NCBI GenBank assembly: GCA_000285855.2
Contig: HE978651.1
Coordinates: forward strand, 450,012-514,011
Direction: 5' to 3'
Length of the DNA: 64,000 nucleotides
From: Ruminococcus sp. JC304
Lineage (GTDB): Bacteria; Bacillota; Clostridia; Lachnospirales; Lachnospiraceae
In this document: in pieces, positions 34,792-44,400 of the stretch
Numbering within the stretch: position 1 is the first letter of the stretch
Layout: each line of letters begins with the position of its first letter
The notes under the pieces: generated by a model
What the model was told of the DNA's origin: nothing
Seen by the model: the letters and a program-made list of their open reading frames with translations, nothing else
The model's database searches: none
Translations under genes and position numbers: made by a program

Positions 34792-35694
34792 ATGTTGGGA
34801 AGTTACGAAATCCGGACAGACCTGGCACTGGAAGCCAGGGAGCAGTTTACAGAAAAAAATATGGAAATACGGGGCGTTGAGGTTCGTGAGAATTATGATG
34901 AGGAAAAGGATATTCGGACTACAGTGGTAAAAATAACTACAGAAAACGGTGCCAAAGCAATGGGAAGACCTCAGGGAAATTATATTACAATAGAAGCCCC
35001 GGGGCTTTCTATGCCGGATGAGGATTATCACAGAGAAATTTCCAAGGAAATTGCCAGACATCTCAGAAATCTGATCTCATTGGAACAGGAAACGTCCATA
35101 TTGGTAGCAGGGCTGGGAAATTCGGCTATCACAGCAGATTCCCTGGGACCTCATGTGGTGGAAAATCTCCGGATCACAAGACATATGATAAAGGAATACG
35201 GATTAAAGAGTCTGGGAAAAGAACAGATGCACCGCATCAGTGGGATTATTCCCGGTGTAATGGCGCAGACAGGAATGGAAACTTCCGAGATCCTTAAAGG
35301 AATTGTGGCAGAGACCAGACCGGATGTGGTAATTGCCATAGATGCGCTGGCAGCCAGAAGTACCAGACGGTTAAACAGAACCATACAGATCACAGATACA
35401 GGAATCCATCCAGGATCCGGCGTTGGAAATCACAGAATTGGTCTGACAGAGAAAAATTTACAGACAAAAGTGATCGGGATCGGAGTTCCTACAGTGGTAG
35501 ATGCAGCAACAATTGTTCATGATTCCATGGCCCATCTGCTGGATGCCCTGGAAGAGGCCGAACGGAAGGAGTTTCTGGAGGAAATGATCTCACCTCATCT
35601 TCATACCATGTTTGTGACACCAAAGGATGTGGATGAAACTGTAAAATATTTAAGCTTTACTATTTCAGAGGGGCTGAATCTGGCTTTTTGCTGA
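34792..35694 (+). CDS. gpr: GPR endopeptidase (spore protease)
   Basis: This aspartic-type protease starts degradation of small acid-soluble proteins during germination. 300 residues. The N-terminal region carries the propeptide (YEIRTDLALEAREQF), followed by the conserved core VAGLGNSAITADSLGPHVVENLRITRH and IPGVMAQTGMET, with VVIAIDALAARST. Made in the forespore as an inactive zymogen. ATG 34792 follows AGGAGG. spoIIP follows 58 bases downstream. I could not identify a convincing sigma-G promoter. Confidence 0.95.
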   Translation: MLGSYEIRTDLALEAREQFTEKNMEIRGVEVRENYDEEKDIRTTVVKITTENGAKAMGRPQGNYITIEAPGLSMPDEDYHREISKEIARHLRNLISLEQETSILVAGLGNSAITADSLGPHVVENLRITRHMIKEYGLKSLGKEQMHRISGIIPGVMAQTGMETSEILKGIVAETRPDVVIAIDALAARSTRRLNRTIQITDTGIHPGSGVGNHRIGLTEKNLQTKVIGIGVPTVVDAATIVHDSMAHLLDALEEAERKEFLEEMISPHLHTMFVTPKDVDETVKYLSFTISEGLNLAFC

Positions 35695-35752
35695 CAGGTC
35701 AGAAGTATATTTAAGGAAAGTTTGTCATAGGATTCTCCTGAGAGGTGATCAT

Positions 35753-36895
35753 GTGACCAGATTTCAGAAAGCGCTTGGAATATTGCTGAGTCTGTGCTTT
35801 TTTACAATTCTGACAATTGTGCCAGAGCCTGTTTTTACAGGAAAAAATGTGTACAGGCATCTGCCACTGTATCGTTTTCTGGAAAAGAAATCCCGGGAAA
35901 TAGACCAGTATGGTGATCAGAAAACTTATGAGGCCATTGCCAGTGAAAATGGAAAATATCTGAGACAAAAGGCGAAGGAAGAGCAAACTTCAATTTCAGA
36001 GAAGGAAAAGAAGAAAAATTCCAAAAGCAAGAAGAAGCAGAAAACAAAGAAACAGAAAACCAAGAAGACTGAAAAAAAGGATACTTCCCGGGAGACTATT
36101 TCAACAGCAGTTCCTGATCCGGCAATTGATCTGTCTCCTGATCTGCTGGCTGACTATGATTATCTGTTGGGACAGTTTTATATTGTAGATTCCAATACAG
36201 AAACCAATCCTGCACAGTTGAATGCCCAAGATTTTCTGAAACAGGATTTTAAAATTTCAAAAGACACAGATGTACCTCAGATCCTGATCTATCACAGTCA
36301 TTCACAGGAAACATTTGCAGATTCCAGAGAAGGGGAAGAAGCGGATACTATTGTAGGAGTGGGGGATTATTTGGTACAGCTTCTTACAGAAAATTATGGA
36401 TATCAGGTTGTCCATCTCAAAGAACAGTTCGATATGGCAGGAGGGGAACTGGACCGCAGTGCTGCCTATGATTATGCCCGGGATTATCTGGAACCCTACC
36501 TTCAGGAAAATCCGGACATCCAGGTAATCATAGACCTCCATCGGGATGGTGTTCCCGAGGACCGCCATCTTGTAACAGAGATCAATGGAAAACCTACCGC
36601 TCAGATCCTTTTTTATAATGGACTGAGCTACACTACAGCGAAAGGTTCACTGGAATATCTTCCAAATCGATACATACAGCAAAACCTGGCATTTTCTTTC
36701 CAGCTGGAATACCAGGCAGCCCAATATTATCCTGAATTTTACAGGGGAATCTACCTTGCAGGCTATCGTTATAATCTTCATTTACGCCCCCGTTCCATCC
36801 TTCTGGAAGCCGGTGCACAGACCAATACTGTCCAGGAAGTAAAAAACGCCATGGAACCATTTGCTTACATCCTCAATAAAGTCTTGCAGGGATAA
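35753..36895 (+). CDS. spoIIP: Stage II sporulation protein P
   Basis: SpoIIP is the amidase/endopeptidase of the SpoIIDMP engulfment machine, anchored in the mother-cell membrane. 380 residues from GTG 35753 (AGAGGTGAT upstream). A membrane anchor (~8-25), then a linker that is unusually basic (residues 84-110, 16 Lys in 27), then the catalytic domain with LIYHSHSQETF and IDLHRDGV zinc-site motifs and the late ILLEAGAQTNT. The catalytic part is complete. The lysine tract is not a normal feature of the Bacillus protein. Confidence 0.93.
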   Translation: MTRFQKALGILLSLCFFTILTIVPEPVFTGKNVYRHLPLYRFLEKKSREIDQYGDQKTYEAIASENGKYLRQKAKEEQTSISEKEKKKNSKSKKKQKTKKQKTKKTEKKDTSRETISTAVPDPAIDLSPDLLADYDYLLGQFYIVDSNTETNPAQLNAQDFLKQDFKISKDTDVPQILIYHSHSQETFADSREGEEADTIVGVGDYLVQLLTENYGYQVVHLKEQFDMAGGELDRSAAYDYARDYLEPYLQENPDIQVIIDLHRDGVPEDRHLVTEINGKPTAQILFYNGLSYTTAKGSLEYLPNRYIQQNLAFSFQLEYQAAQYYPEFYRGIYLAGYRYNLHLRPRSILLEAGAQTNTVQEVKNAMEPFAYILNKVLQG

Positions 36896-36994
36896 GAAGT
36901 AGATGACAAACCCTTCCCCCATATGCTATAATACAAAATTAGCAAAACCAACAACTACAGTAGATTAAGAAAGAACTTAGGAGGGAATTCCTGA

Positions 36995-38803
36995 ATGATA
37001 GATCAGAGCAAAATCAGAAATTTCTGTATTATTGCACATATAGACCATGGCAAATCCACTCTTGCCGACCGAATCATCGAAATGACCGGAACTTTGACTG
37101 AACGTGAAATGCAGTCACAGGTACTGGACAACATGGAACTTGAAAGAGAGCGTGGGATCACCATCAAATCCCAGGCAGTGCGTATTGTATACAAAGCCAA
37201 AGATGGGGAAGAATATATCTTTAATCTCATTGATACCCCTGGACATGTGGATTTTAACTATGAGGTATCCCGAAGCCTTGCTGCCTGTGACGGTGCGATT
37301 CTGGTAGTAGATGCAGCACAGGGAATCGAAGCCCAGACACTGGCAAATGTATATCTTGCACTTGACCATGATCTGGATGTTCTTCCTGTTATCAACAAGA
37401 TCGATCTGCCAAGTGCAGAGCCGGACCGTGTAGTAAATGAGATTGAAGATGTCATAGGTCTTGAAGCTCATGACGCTCCGAGAATCTCTGCCAAAACAGG
37501 ACTTAATATAGAAGAAGTGCTTGAACAGATCGTGACAAAGATCCCGGCACCTCACGGTGATGTAGATGCACCACTGAAGGCACTGATCTTTGACTCAATC
37601 TACGATGCATACAAAGGCGTTATCGTATTCTGCCGTGTTATGGATGGACGTGTGAAAAGAGGCACCCAGATCCATATGATGGCAACAGGCTTTACCACAG
37701 AGGTTGTAGAAGTAGGATACTTTGGTGCAGGTCAGTTTATTCCATGCGAGGAACTGACAGCAGGTATGGTAGGCTACATTACTGCCAGCATTAAAAACCT
37801 TGGTGATACTCGCGTAGGTGATACAGTTACAGATAAGGACAGACCATGTGCAGAAGCACTTCCGGGCTATAAAAAAGTAAATCCTATGGTATACTGCGGA
37901 TTATATCCTGCAGACGGTGCTAAATATGGAGATTTAAGAGATGCACTTGAGAAACTTCAGCTTAACGATGCTTCTCTTTTCTATGAGCCGGAGACTTCTG
38001 TAGCTCTTGGATTTGGTTTCCGCTGTGGTTTCCTGGGACTTCTTCATCTGGAAATTATTCAGGAACGTCTGGAAAGAGAATATAACCTTGACCTTGTAAC
38101 TACAGCACCTGGTGTTATCTACAAGGTACACAAAACCAATGGTGAAGTTATCAATCTGACGAATCCAAGCAATCTGCCTGATCCGTCAGAGATCGAATAT
38201 ATGGAAGAGCCTATGGTAAATGCTGAGATCATGGTAACAACAGAATTTATCGGTGCCATCATGGATCTCTGTCAGGAACGAAGAGGACAGTATCTGGGAA
38301 TGGATTATATGGAAGAAACACGTGCGCTTCTGAAATATAAACTTCCATTAAATGAGATCATCTACGATTTCTTTGATGCTCTGAAATCCCGTTCCAGAGG
38401 TTATGCTTCCCTGGACTATGAACTCTGTGGATATGAGAGAAGTGAACTTGTGAAGCTGGATATTCTGGTAAATAAAGAAGAGGTGGATGCCCTTTCTTTT
38501 ATCGTACATGCAGATACTGCCTATGAGAGAGGCCGTAAGATGTGCGAGAAACTGAAGGATGAGATTCCGCGTCAGCTCTTTGAAATTCCCATCCAGGCTG
38601 CAGTCGGAAGCAAGATCATTGCAAGAGAGACGGTACGCGCTATGCGTAAGGACGTTCTTGCCAAGTGTTACGGTGGTGATATTTCCCGTAAGAAGAAACT
38701 TCTGGAGAAACAGAAGGAAGGTAAGAAGCGTATGCGCCAGGTAGGTAATGTGGAAATCCCGCAGAAAGCCTTTATGAGTGTACTGAAGCTGGATGATAAA
38801 TAA
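36995..38803 (+). CDS. lepA: Elongation factor 4 (LepA)
   Basis: 602-residue translational GTPase, cytoplasmic, binds ribosomes. G1 is [14 protein letters not shown], followed by [18 protein letters not shown] and NKIDLPSA. The EF4-specific C-terminal domain ends with [12 protein letters not shown]. Length and all motifs are standard. ATG 36995 follows AGGAGGG. A small lipoprotein gene and hemW follow closely. Confidence 0.97.
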   Translation: MIDQSKIRNFCIIAHIDHGKSTLADRIIEMTGTLTEREMQSQVLDNMELERERGITIKSQAVRIVYKAKDGEEYIFNLIDTPGHVDFNYEVSRSLAACDGAILVVDAAQGIEAQTLANVYLALDHDLDVLPVINKIDLPSAEPDRVVNEIEDVIGLEAHDAPRISAKTGLNIEEVLEQIVTKIPAPHGDVDAPLKALIFDSIYDAYKGVIVFCRVMDGRVKRGTQIHMMATGFTTEVVEVGYFGAGQFIPCEELTAGMVGYITASIKNLGDTRVGDTVTDKDRPCAEALPGYKKVNPMVYCGLYPADGAKYGDLRDALEKLQLNDASLFYEPETSVALGFGFRCGFLGLLHLEIIQERLEREYNLDLVTTAPGVIYKVHKTNGEVINLTNPSNLPDPSEIEYMEEPMVNAEIMVTTEFIGAIMDLCQERRGQYLGMDYMEETRALLKYKLPLNEIIYDFFDALKSRSRGYASLDYELCGYERSELVKLDILVNKEEVDALSFIVHADTAYERGRKMCEKLKDEIPRQLFEIPIQAAVGSKIIARETVRAMRKDVLAKCYGGDISRKKKLLEKQKEGKKRMRQVGNVEIPQKAFMSVLKLDDK

Positions 38804-38834
38804 AAACCGCACAGAAGAATAGAGGGTGTTTGGC

Positions 38835-39077
38835 ATGATAAAAATAAATAGAAGGGCAGTGGTCATTTTACTGACAGGTTTATCCTGTGTTATCATAGCT
38901 GGCTGTGGAAAAAAGAAGGAATTGGATGCGGCTTCTTCCAAGGTGCTGCCTATTACTGTGGCGGCGCCTTCTAATACACCTACTCCTTCTGTGGAACAGG
39001 TGGACTCTGCAGCGGTTACTACAAACGGAAACCTGACAATGGTGAATGAATATCTGGCAGGGGAAAATGAAGAATAG
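38835..39077 (+). CDS. Small hypothetical lipoprotein
   Basis: 80 residues from ATG 38835 (GAGGG upstream; the GTG at 38826 overlaps it). A basic N-terminus, a hydrophobic core and lipobox IIAGC at ~24, then KKKELD and a ~50-residue Thr/Pro/Ser/Val-rich tail (TPTPSVEQVDSAAVTTNGN). No domain is recognised. Its end overlaps the likely hemW start by 11 bases, so it is translated in the lepA-hemW run. Confidence 0.65.
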   Translation: MIKINRRAVVILLTGLSCVIIAGCGKKKELDAASSKVLPITVAAPSNTPTPSVEQVDSAAVTTNGNLTMVNEYLAGENEE

Positions 39078-40206
39078 GAAAGAAAATTCTCCCATGGAAA
39101 TCTATATCCACATTCCGTTCTGTATCAGAAAATGTGATTACTGTGATTTCCTTTCAGGGCCTTCGGGACCAAAAGAGCAGGCTGATTATGTACAGGCTCT
39201 TTTGAGGGAAATACAGGCAGCAGAGGAAGGTGAAGGAAGGAGTGTATCCTCCATATTTATTGGAGGAGGCACTCCTTCTGTGCTGGATGAGAGACTTCTG
39301 GGAGACATACTGAGAGAAATCAGAAACAGATTTAAAATGAAAGAAGACGCAGAGATTACCATAGAGGTAAATCCGGGAACAGCAAATATTGGAAAGCTTC
39401 AGGCATACAGAGAAATGGGAATCAACCGATTGAGTATAGGACTGCAGTCCCCTGAGGACAGGGAGTTGAAAATTCTGGGAAGGATTCATAATTACGGGCA
39501 GTTTTTGGAAACCTATCAAGAGGCAAGGACAGTTGGATTTGACAATATTAACATTGATTTAATGAGTGCGATCCCGGATCAGACCTATGAGGGATGGGTG
39601 AAAAATCTGCGCACAGTTGCAGAATTGGAACCGGAACATATTTCTGCATATAGTCTGATCGTGGAAGAGGGGACACCTTTTGCTGCGCGGAAGCTTAATC
39701 TGCCTGATGAAGATACAGAATACAATATGTATGAGGCAACTGCGCAGATCCTGAAGGAATATGGGTTTGAACAGTATGAGATTTCCAATTATGCCAGAAA
39801 AGGCAGGGAATGCAGACATAACGTAGGCTACTGGACCAGACAGGATTACCTGGGATTTGGTCTGGGAGCTTCTTCTCTTTATGGAAAAGAACGCTTTGCC
39901 AATACGGCAGATATGAAAAAATATCTGGAAAACAGCAGAAATCCGGAAAAAATAAGGGAAAAAGAGCCCTCTCTCACAAGAGAAGATGAGATGGCAGAAT
40001 TTATGTTTCTTGGGCTTCGCATGACGAAGGGAATTTCAAAGGCTGATTTTCAGAGGTGTTTTGGCTGTACAATAGAGTCAGTGTATGGAGAGGTTCTGGA
40101 GAAGTATGAGTCCATGGAATTGCTGTTGGAGAAAGATGGCAGGATTTTCCTGAGCAGGGAAGGAATCCATGTAAGTAATTCGATTATGGCAGAATTTTTG
40201 CTGTAA
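39067..40206 (+). CDS. hemW: HemW-like radical SAM protein
   Basis: A heme-chaperone-type radical SAM protein, formerly annotated as oxygen-independent coproporphyrinogen III oxidase-like. IYIHIPFCIRKCDYCDF contains the CxxxCxxC cluster motif. FIGGGTPSVL, EVNPGT, INRLSIGLQS and GFDNINIDLMSAIPDQT follow in order. A C-terminal HemN-like domain is complete. The start is uncertain: ATG 39067 overlaps the lipoprotein stop, while ATG 39094 gives the usual short N-terminus (MEIYIHIPF). Heme genes are not nearby. Confidence 0.92.
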   Translation: MKNRKENSPMEIYIHIPFCIRKCDYCDFLSGPSGPKEQADYVQALLREIQAAEEGEGRSVSSIFIGGGTPSVLDERLLGDILREIRNRFKMKEDAEITIEVNPGTANIGKLQAYREMGINRLSIGLQSPEDRELKILGRIHNYGQFLETYQEARTVGFDNINIDLMSAIPDQTYEGWVKNLRTVAELEPEHISAYSLIVEEGTPFAARKLNLPDEDTEYNMYEATAQILKEYGFEQYEISNYARKGRECRHNVGYWTRQDYLGFGLGASSLYGKERFANTADMKKYLENSRNPEKIREKEPSLTREDEMAEFMFLGLRMTKGISKADFQRCFGCTIESVYGEVLEKYESMELLLEKDGRIFLSREGIHVSNSIMAEFLL

Positions 40207-40299
40207 ACAGCTTGACGAACAAATGTTCCTATATTATACTGGGAACAGAATTCGGAAATGAAGTGGTGAATGAAATACTATAAGAAACAGGAGGCAGAA

Positions 40300-43140
40300 A
40301 TGGCTGCGGATACAACGAAGAAACAATTTATCAGAATCAGAGGCGCCAATGTAAACAATCTTAAGAATTTAAGTGTGGATATTCCCAGAGACCAGTTTGT
40401 GGTGCTTACCGGACTGAGCGGTTCCGGCAAGTCATCACTGGCTTTTGATACCATTTATGCAGAGGGACAGAGACGATATATGGAATCTCTTTCTTCTTAT
40501 GCGAGACAGTTCCTGGGACAGATGGAGAAGCCGGATGTGGAGAGTATCGAGGGCTTGCCCCCTGCCATTTCCATTGATCAGAAATCGACGAACCGCAATC
40601 CCCGTTCCACAGTAGGGACTGTGACGGAGATTTATGACTATTTCAGACTTCTGTATGCCAGAGTGGGAATCCCTCATTGTCCCAAATGCGGAAGAGAGAT
40701 TAAGAAGCAGACAGTAGACCAGATGGTGGACTGCATTATGTCTTTTCCTGAGAGAACAAAGATCCAACTGCTGGCGCCTGTTGTGAGAGGACGTAAGGGA
40801 ACCCATGCCAAGCTTCTGGAGCAGGCCAAGCGAAGCGGTTATGTCCGTGTGCAGATTGATGGAAATATGTACGAATTATCTGAGGAGATCAGCCTGGATA
40901 AGAATATCAAACATAATATAGAGATTGTTGTAGACCGTCTGATCGTAAAGCCGGGGATCGAGAAGAGACTGTCCGATTCCATTGAGACTGTACTGGAGCT
41001 GGCAGAAGGGCTTTTGATGGTAGATACCATGGATGGGAATATCCATAATTTCAGCCAGAGTTTCTCCTGTCCGGACTGTGAAGTGAGTATTGATGAGATC
41101 GAGCCCAGAAGTTTTTCCTTCAACAATCCCTTTGGTGCCTGCCCGGACTGTCTGGGACTGGGATATAAGATGGAATTTGACATTGATCTGATGATTCCGG
41201 ATAAATCATTGAGTATCCTTGAGGGTGCCATTGTGGTGACAGGATGGCAGTCATGTACAAGCGAGGGCAGTTTTTCCAGAGCAATCCTGGATGCACTTGC
41301 CAGGGAATATGATTTCAGTCTGGCAACCCCATTTGAAAATTATCCGGAGAAGATCAAGGATATCCTGATTAATGGAACCAATGGGCATTCAGTTAAGGTT
41401 TATTATAAAGGCCAGCGCGGAGAGGGTGTTTATGATGTAGCATTCCCGGGACTGATCCGAAATGTGGAGCAGAGATACCGGGAGACAGGCTCAGATACCA
41501 TGAAGCAGGAGTATGAGTCTTTTATGCGTATCACTCCCTGTAAAACCTGTAAAGGACAGAGACTGAAGAAAGAATCCCTGGCTGTAACAGTGGCAGATAA
41601 GAATATCTATGAGATTACCAATCTTTCTATAGAGAAGCTGAAGTCTTTCTTGGCAGATATGCAGTTATCGGAACAGCAGCTGCTGATCGGTAAGCAGATA
41701 CTGAAGGAGATCAGAGCGAGAGTCAGCTTTCTGTCTGATGTAGGTCTGGATTATTTGTCCCTGGGCCGTGCTACAGGTACTCTTTCCGGCGGGGAAGCAC
41801 AAAGAATCCGCCTGGCTACACAGATCGGCTCCGGTCTGGTAGGTGTTGCTTATATTCTGGATGAGCCCAGTATCGGACTTCATCAGAGAGACAATGACAG
41901 ACTTCTCAGTTCCCTGATGAAGCTTCGTGATCTGGGAAACAGCCTGATCGTTGTAGAACATGATGAGGATACCATGCGTGCTGCAGACTGTATTGTGGAC
42001 ATCGGGCCGGGAGCAGGAGAGCATGGTGGACAGCTGGTTGCCATGGGAACTGCCGAAGATTTGATGAAGAATGAAAATTCTATTACAGGAGCTTATTTAA
42101 GTGGGAAATTAAAGATTCCGGTACCGGCAGAAAGACGTAAACCGACCGGGTTCCTTACGATCAAAGGGGCAGCAGAGAATAATCTTAAGAATATTGATGT
42201 GAAAGTTCCACTGGGGATTATGACCTGCATTACCGGAGTTTCCGGATCAGGTAAGAGTTCTCTGATCAATGAGATTCTGTATAAGCGTCTGGCCAGAGAT
42301 CTGAACCGGGCCAGAGTGATTCCCGGTAAACATAAGAATATTCTGGGAGTAGATCAGCTTGACAAGGTGATCAATATTGATCAGTCACCGATTGGGCGTA
42401 CACCCAGATCCAATCCTGCAACTTATACTGGGGTGTTTGATCAGATCAGGGATCTTTTTGCGGCCACAGCAGATGCCAAGGCGAGAGGTTACAAGAAAGG
42501 ACGCTTCAGCTTTAATGTGAAAGGCGGAAGATGTGAAGCCTGCAGTGGTGACGGTATTATTAAGATTGAGATGCATTTTCTTCCGGATGTATATGTGCCC
42601 TGTGAGGTCTGCAAGGGAAAACGCTATAACAGAGAAACTCTGGAAGTAAAATATAAGGACAAGAGTATTTACGATGTACTGAATATGACTGTGGAGGAGG
42701 CACTGACCTTTTTTGAAAATGTTCCTTCGATTAAAAGAAAGATCCAGACCCTTTATGATGTGGGACTTTCTTATATCCGTCTGGGACAGCCTTCTACAGA
42801 GCTTTCCGGAGGAGAAGCCCAGAGGATCAAGCTTGCCACAGAATTGAGTAAGAGAAGTACAGGTAAAACCATCTATATTCTGGATGAGCCCACAACAGGC
42901 CTTCATTTTGCTGATGTGCATAAACTTGTGGAGATTCTGAAACGATTATCAGAGGGCGGCAATACGGTAGTAGTCATCGAACATAATCTGGATGTGATCA
43001 AGACAGCCGATTATATTATTGATATTGGTCCGGAAGGGGGCGACAAGGGAGGTACGGTAGTTGCCTGTGGAACACCGGAGGAAGTAGCACAGTCACCGGT
43101 TTCTTATACCGGAAAATATGTGAAAAAATACCTGGAATAA
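40300..43140 (+). CDS. uvrA: Excinuclease ABC subunit A
   Basis: Damage-recognition ATPase of nucleotide excision repair. 946 residues from ATG 40300 (AGGAGG upstream; ATG 40270 adds an unneeded leader). Two ABC modules with Walker [13 protein letters not shown] and [12 protein letters not shown], signatures [13 protein letters not shown] and [13 protein letters not shown], and zinc-binding Cys pairs (CPDC...CPDC and CEAC...CEVC). It is complete. uvrB and uvrC are not in the window. Confidence 0.97.
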   Translation: MAADTTKKQFIRIRGANVNNLKNLSVDIPRDQFVVLTGLSGSGKSSLAFDTIYAEGQRRYMESLSSYARQFLGQMEKPDVESIEGLPPAISIDQKSTNRNPRSTVGTVTEIYDYFRLLYARVGIPHCPKCGREIKKQTVDQMVDCIMSFPERTKIQLLAPVVRGRKGTHAKLLEQAKRSGYVRVQIDGNMYELSEEISLDKNIKHNIEIVVDRLIVKPGIEKRLSDSIETVLELAEGLLMVDTMDGNIHNFSQSFSCPDCEVSIDEIEPRSFSFNNPFGACPDCLGLGYKMEFDIDLMIPDKSLSILEGAIVVTGWQSCTSEGSFSRAILDALAREYDFSLATPFENYPEKIKDILINGTNGHSVKVYYKGQRGEGVYDVAFPGLIRNVEQRYRETGSDTMKQEYESFMRITPCKTCKGQRLKKESLAVTVADKNIYEITNLSIEKLKSFLADMQLSEQQLLIGKQILKEIRARVSFLSDVGLDYLSLGRATGTLSGGEAQRIRLATQIGSGLVGVAYILDEPSIGLHQRDNDRLLSSLMKLRDLGNSLIVVEHDEDTMRAADCIVDIGPGAGEHGGQLVAMGTAEDLMKNENSITGAYLSGKLKIPVPAERRKPTGFLTIKGAAENNLKNIDVKVPLGIMTCITGVSGSGKSSLINEILYKRLARDLNRARVIPGKHKNILGVDQLDKVINIDQSPIGRTPRSNPATYTGVFDQIRDLFAATADAKARGYKKGRFSFNVKGGRCEACSGDGIIKIEMHFLPDVYVPCEVCKGKRYNRETLEVKYKDKSIYDVLNMTVEEALTFFENVPSIKRKIQTLYDVGLSYIRLGQPSTELSGGEAQRIKLATELSKRSTGKTIYILDEPTTGLHFADVHKLVEILKRLSEGGNTVVVIEHNLDVIKTADYIIDIGPEGGDKGGTVVACGTPEEVAQSPVSYTGKYVKKYLE

Positions 43141-43209
43141 TATCTGAAATAATATTGCAGGGCTTTCTTTTTCAATAAAAGTTGTATATAATGAATACGC
43201 AAACAGCAG

Positions 43210-43229
43210 AGCGGATGATTTTATCCGCT
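43210..43229. repeat. 20-bp palindrome, inverted copy of 20925
   Basis: AGCGGATGATTTTATCCGCT is the exact reverse complement of 20925-20944. It sits 29 bases before the mreB-like start. Confidence 0.6.
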
Positions 43230-43258
43230 TGATCAAAACAGAAAGAAAGGGGATTCCT

Positions 43259-44248
43259 ATGCCTGCAAGTGATATTGGAATTGACCTGGGGACCAGGAAC
43301 AGTCTGGCTTATTCTACAACAAGAGGTCTGGTGCTTAATGAGCCTTCCGTTGTAGTTTATGATAAAAATACAGAGAAGATCAGAGCAATCGGGGAAGAAG
43401 CACGCAGTGCGGAGGCACACATTACTTCTGATATGGAGATTATCCGCCCTATCCGACAGGGCGTGATCGTAGATTATAATGTTATGGAAAAAATGCTGAA
43501 ATATTTTATTTCCAAAGCAATGGGAAGGCGTGCTTTCCGTAAGCCCAGGATCAGTATTTGCGTTCCGAGCGGAATTACAGAGATTGAGAGAAAGGCAGTA
43601 GAGGAAGCTACTTATCAGGCGGGAGCCAGGAATGTTTATATGGTAGAGGAGCCTATTGCGGCAGCCATCGGAGCAGGACTGGATGTGACCAAGCCTTTTG
43701 GAAATCTGGTAGTAGATATTGGAGCCGGAACTACAGATGTTGCAGTGATTTCCATGGGAGGAGTAGTTGTTTCTGCTTCTATTAAGGTGGCCGGAGATAT
43801 TTTTAACCAGGCGATCATGAATTATGCCAGAAAAAGTCATGGCCTTTTTATAGGAGAAGATATGGCAGAGAAGATTAAAATACAGATCGGAACTGCCTGT
43901 GAGGAACCAGACCCCAGAACTATGGAGGTAAAGGGACGTAATGTAAACACAGGACTTCCAAAAGTTGTTACACTTACCTCAGAGGAAATCCGTGTGGCCC
44001 TTAAGGATGCTACAGGACAGATCGTGGAGGCAGTTCATGGGGTTCTTGAGAAGACTCCTCCGGAACTGGCAGCAGATATTGTGGACAGGGGAATTGTCCT
44101 TACCGGAGGTGGGGCATTACTTCATGGAATGGATACACTGATCGAGCAGAGAACCGGTGTGAGCACGCTGACAGTGCAGAATGCAATGGGTGTAGTTGCA
44201 GTAGGTACAGGAAAATATGCAGAAGTCGTGGCCAGGCTCGACGGATAA
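43259..44248 (+). CDS. mreB: MreB-family rod-shape actin homologue
   Basis: 329 residues from ATG 43259 (GAAAGGGG upstream). Actin-fold motifs: phosphate 1 DIGIDLGTRNS, VVDIGAGTTDVAVIS (phosphate 2), VLTGGGALL (adenosine). MreB guides lateral wall synthesis at the membrane. It is not followed by mreC/mreD, as the main mreB usually is, so it may be an Mbl/MreBH-type paralogue. It has its own terminator. Confidence 0.92.
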   Translation: MPASDIGIDLGTRNSLAYSTTRGLVLNEPSVVVYDKNTEKIRAIGEEARSAEAHITSDMEIIRPIRQGVIVDYNVMEKMLKYFISKAMGRRAFRKPRISICVPSGITEIERKAVEEATYQAGARNVYMVEEPIAAAIGAGLDVTKPFGNLVVDIGAGTTDVAVISMGGVVVSASIKVAGDIFNQAIMNYARKSHGLFIGEDMAEKIKIQIGTACEEPDPRTMEVKGRNVNTGLPKVVTLTSEEIRVALKDATGQIVEAVHGVLEKTPPELAADIVDRGIVLTGGGALLHGMDTLIEQRTGVSTLTVQNAMGVVAVGTGKYAEVVARLDG

Positions 44249-44257
44249 ATGAAAGAG

Positions 44258-44312
44258 GGTTGCCGGAGTAAGCATTTTTGGATATTATTATGCTTATATG
44301 GCAGCCTTTTTG
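44258..44312 (+). terminator. Terminator after the mreB-like gene
   Basis: GGTTGCC and GTAAGCA pair with TGCTTAT and GGCAGCC, followed by TTTTTGCTTT. About 10 bases past the stop. Confidence 0.8.
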
Positions 44313-44400
44313 CTTTAGGGGTAGGTTATGGCTTCAATGGCAAACAGTAATTTGCCTCTGTTATTATAGATTGGACGGATCAGGGAAAGGAAGAAAATAA

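Noticed and set aside
34483-35061. Minus-strand open frame over the repeat and the start of gpr
   Set aside because: It runs antisense to gpr and through the palindromic repeat, with no ribosome site. A similar peptide from the second repeat copy only reflects the shared DNA repeat.
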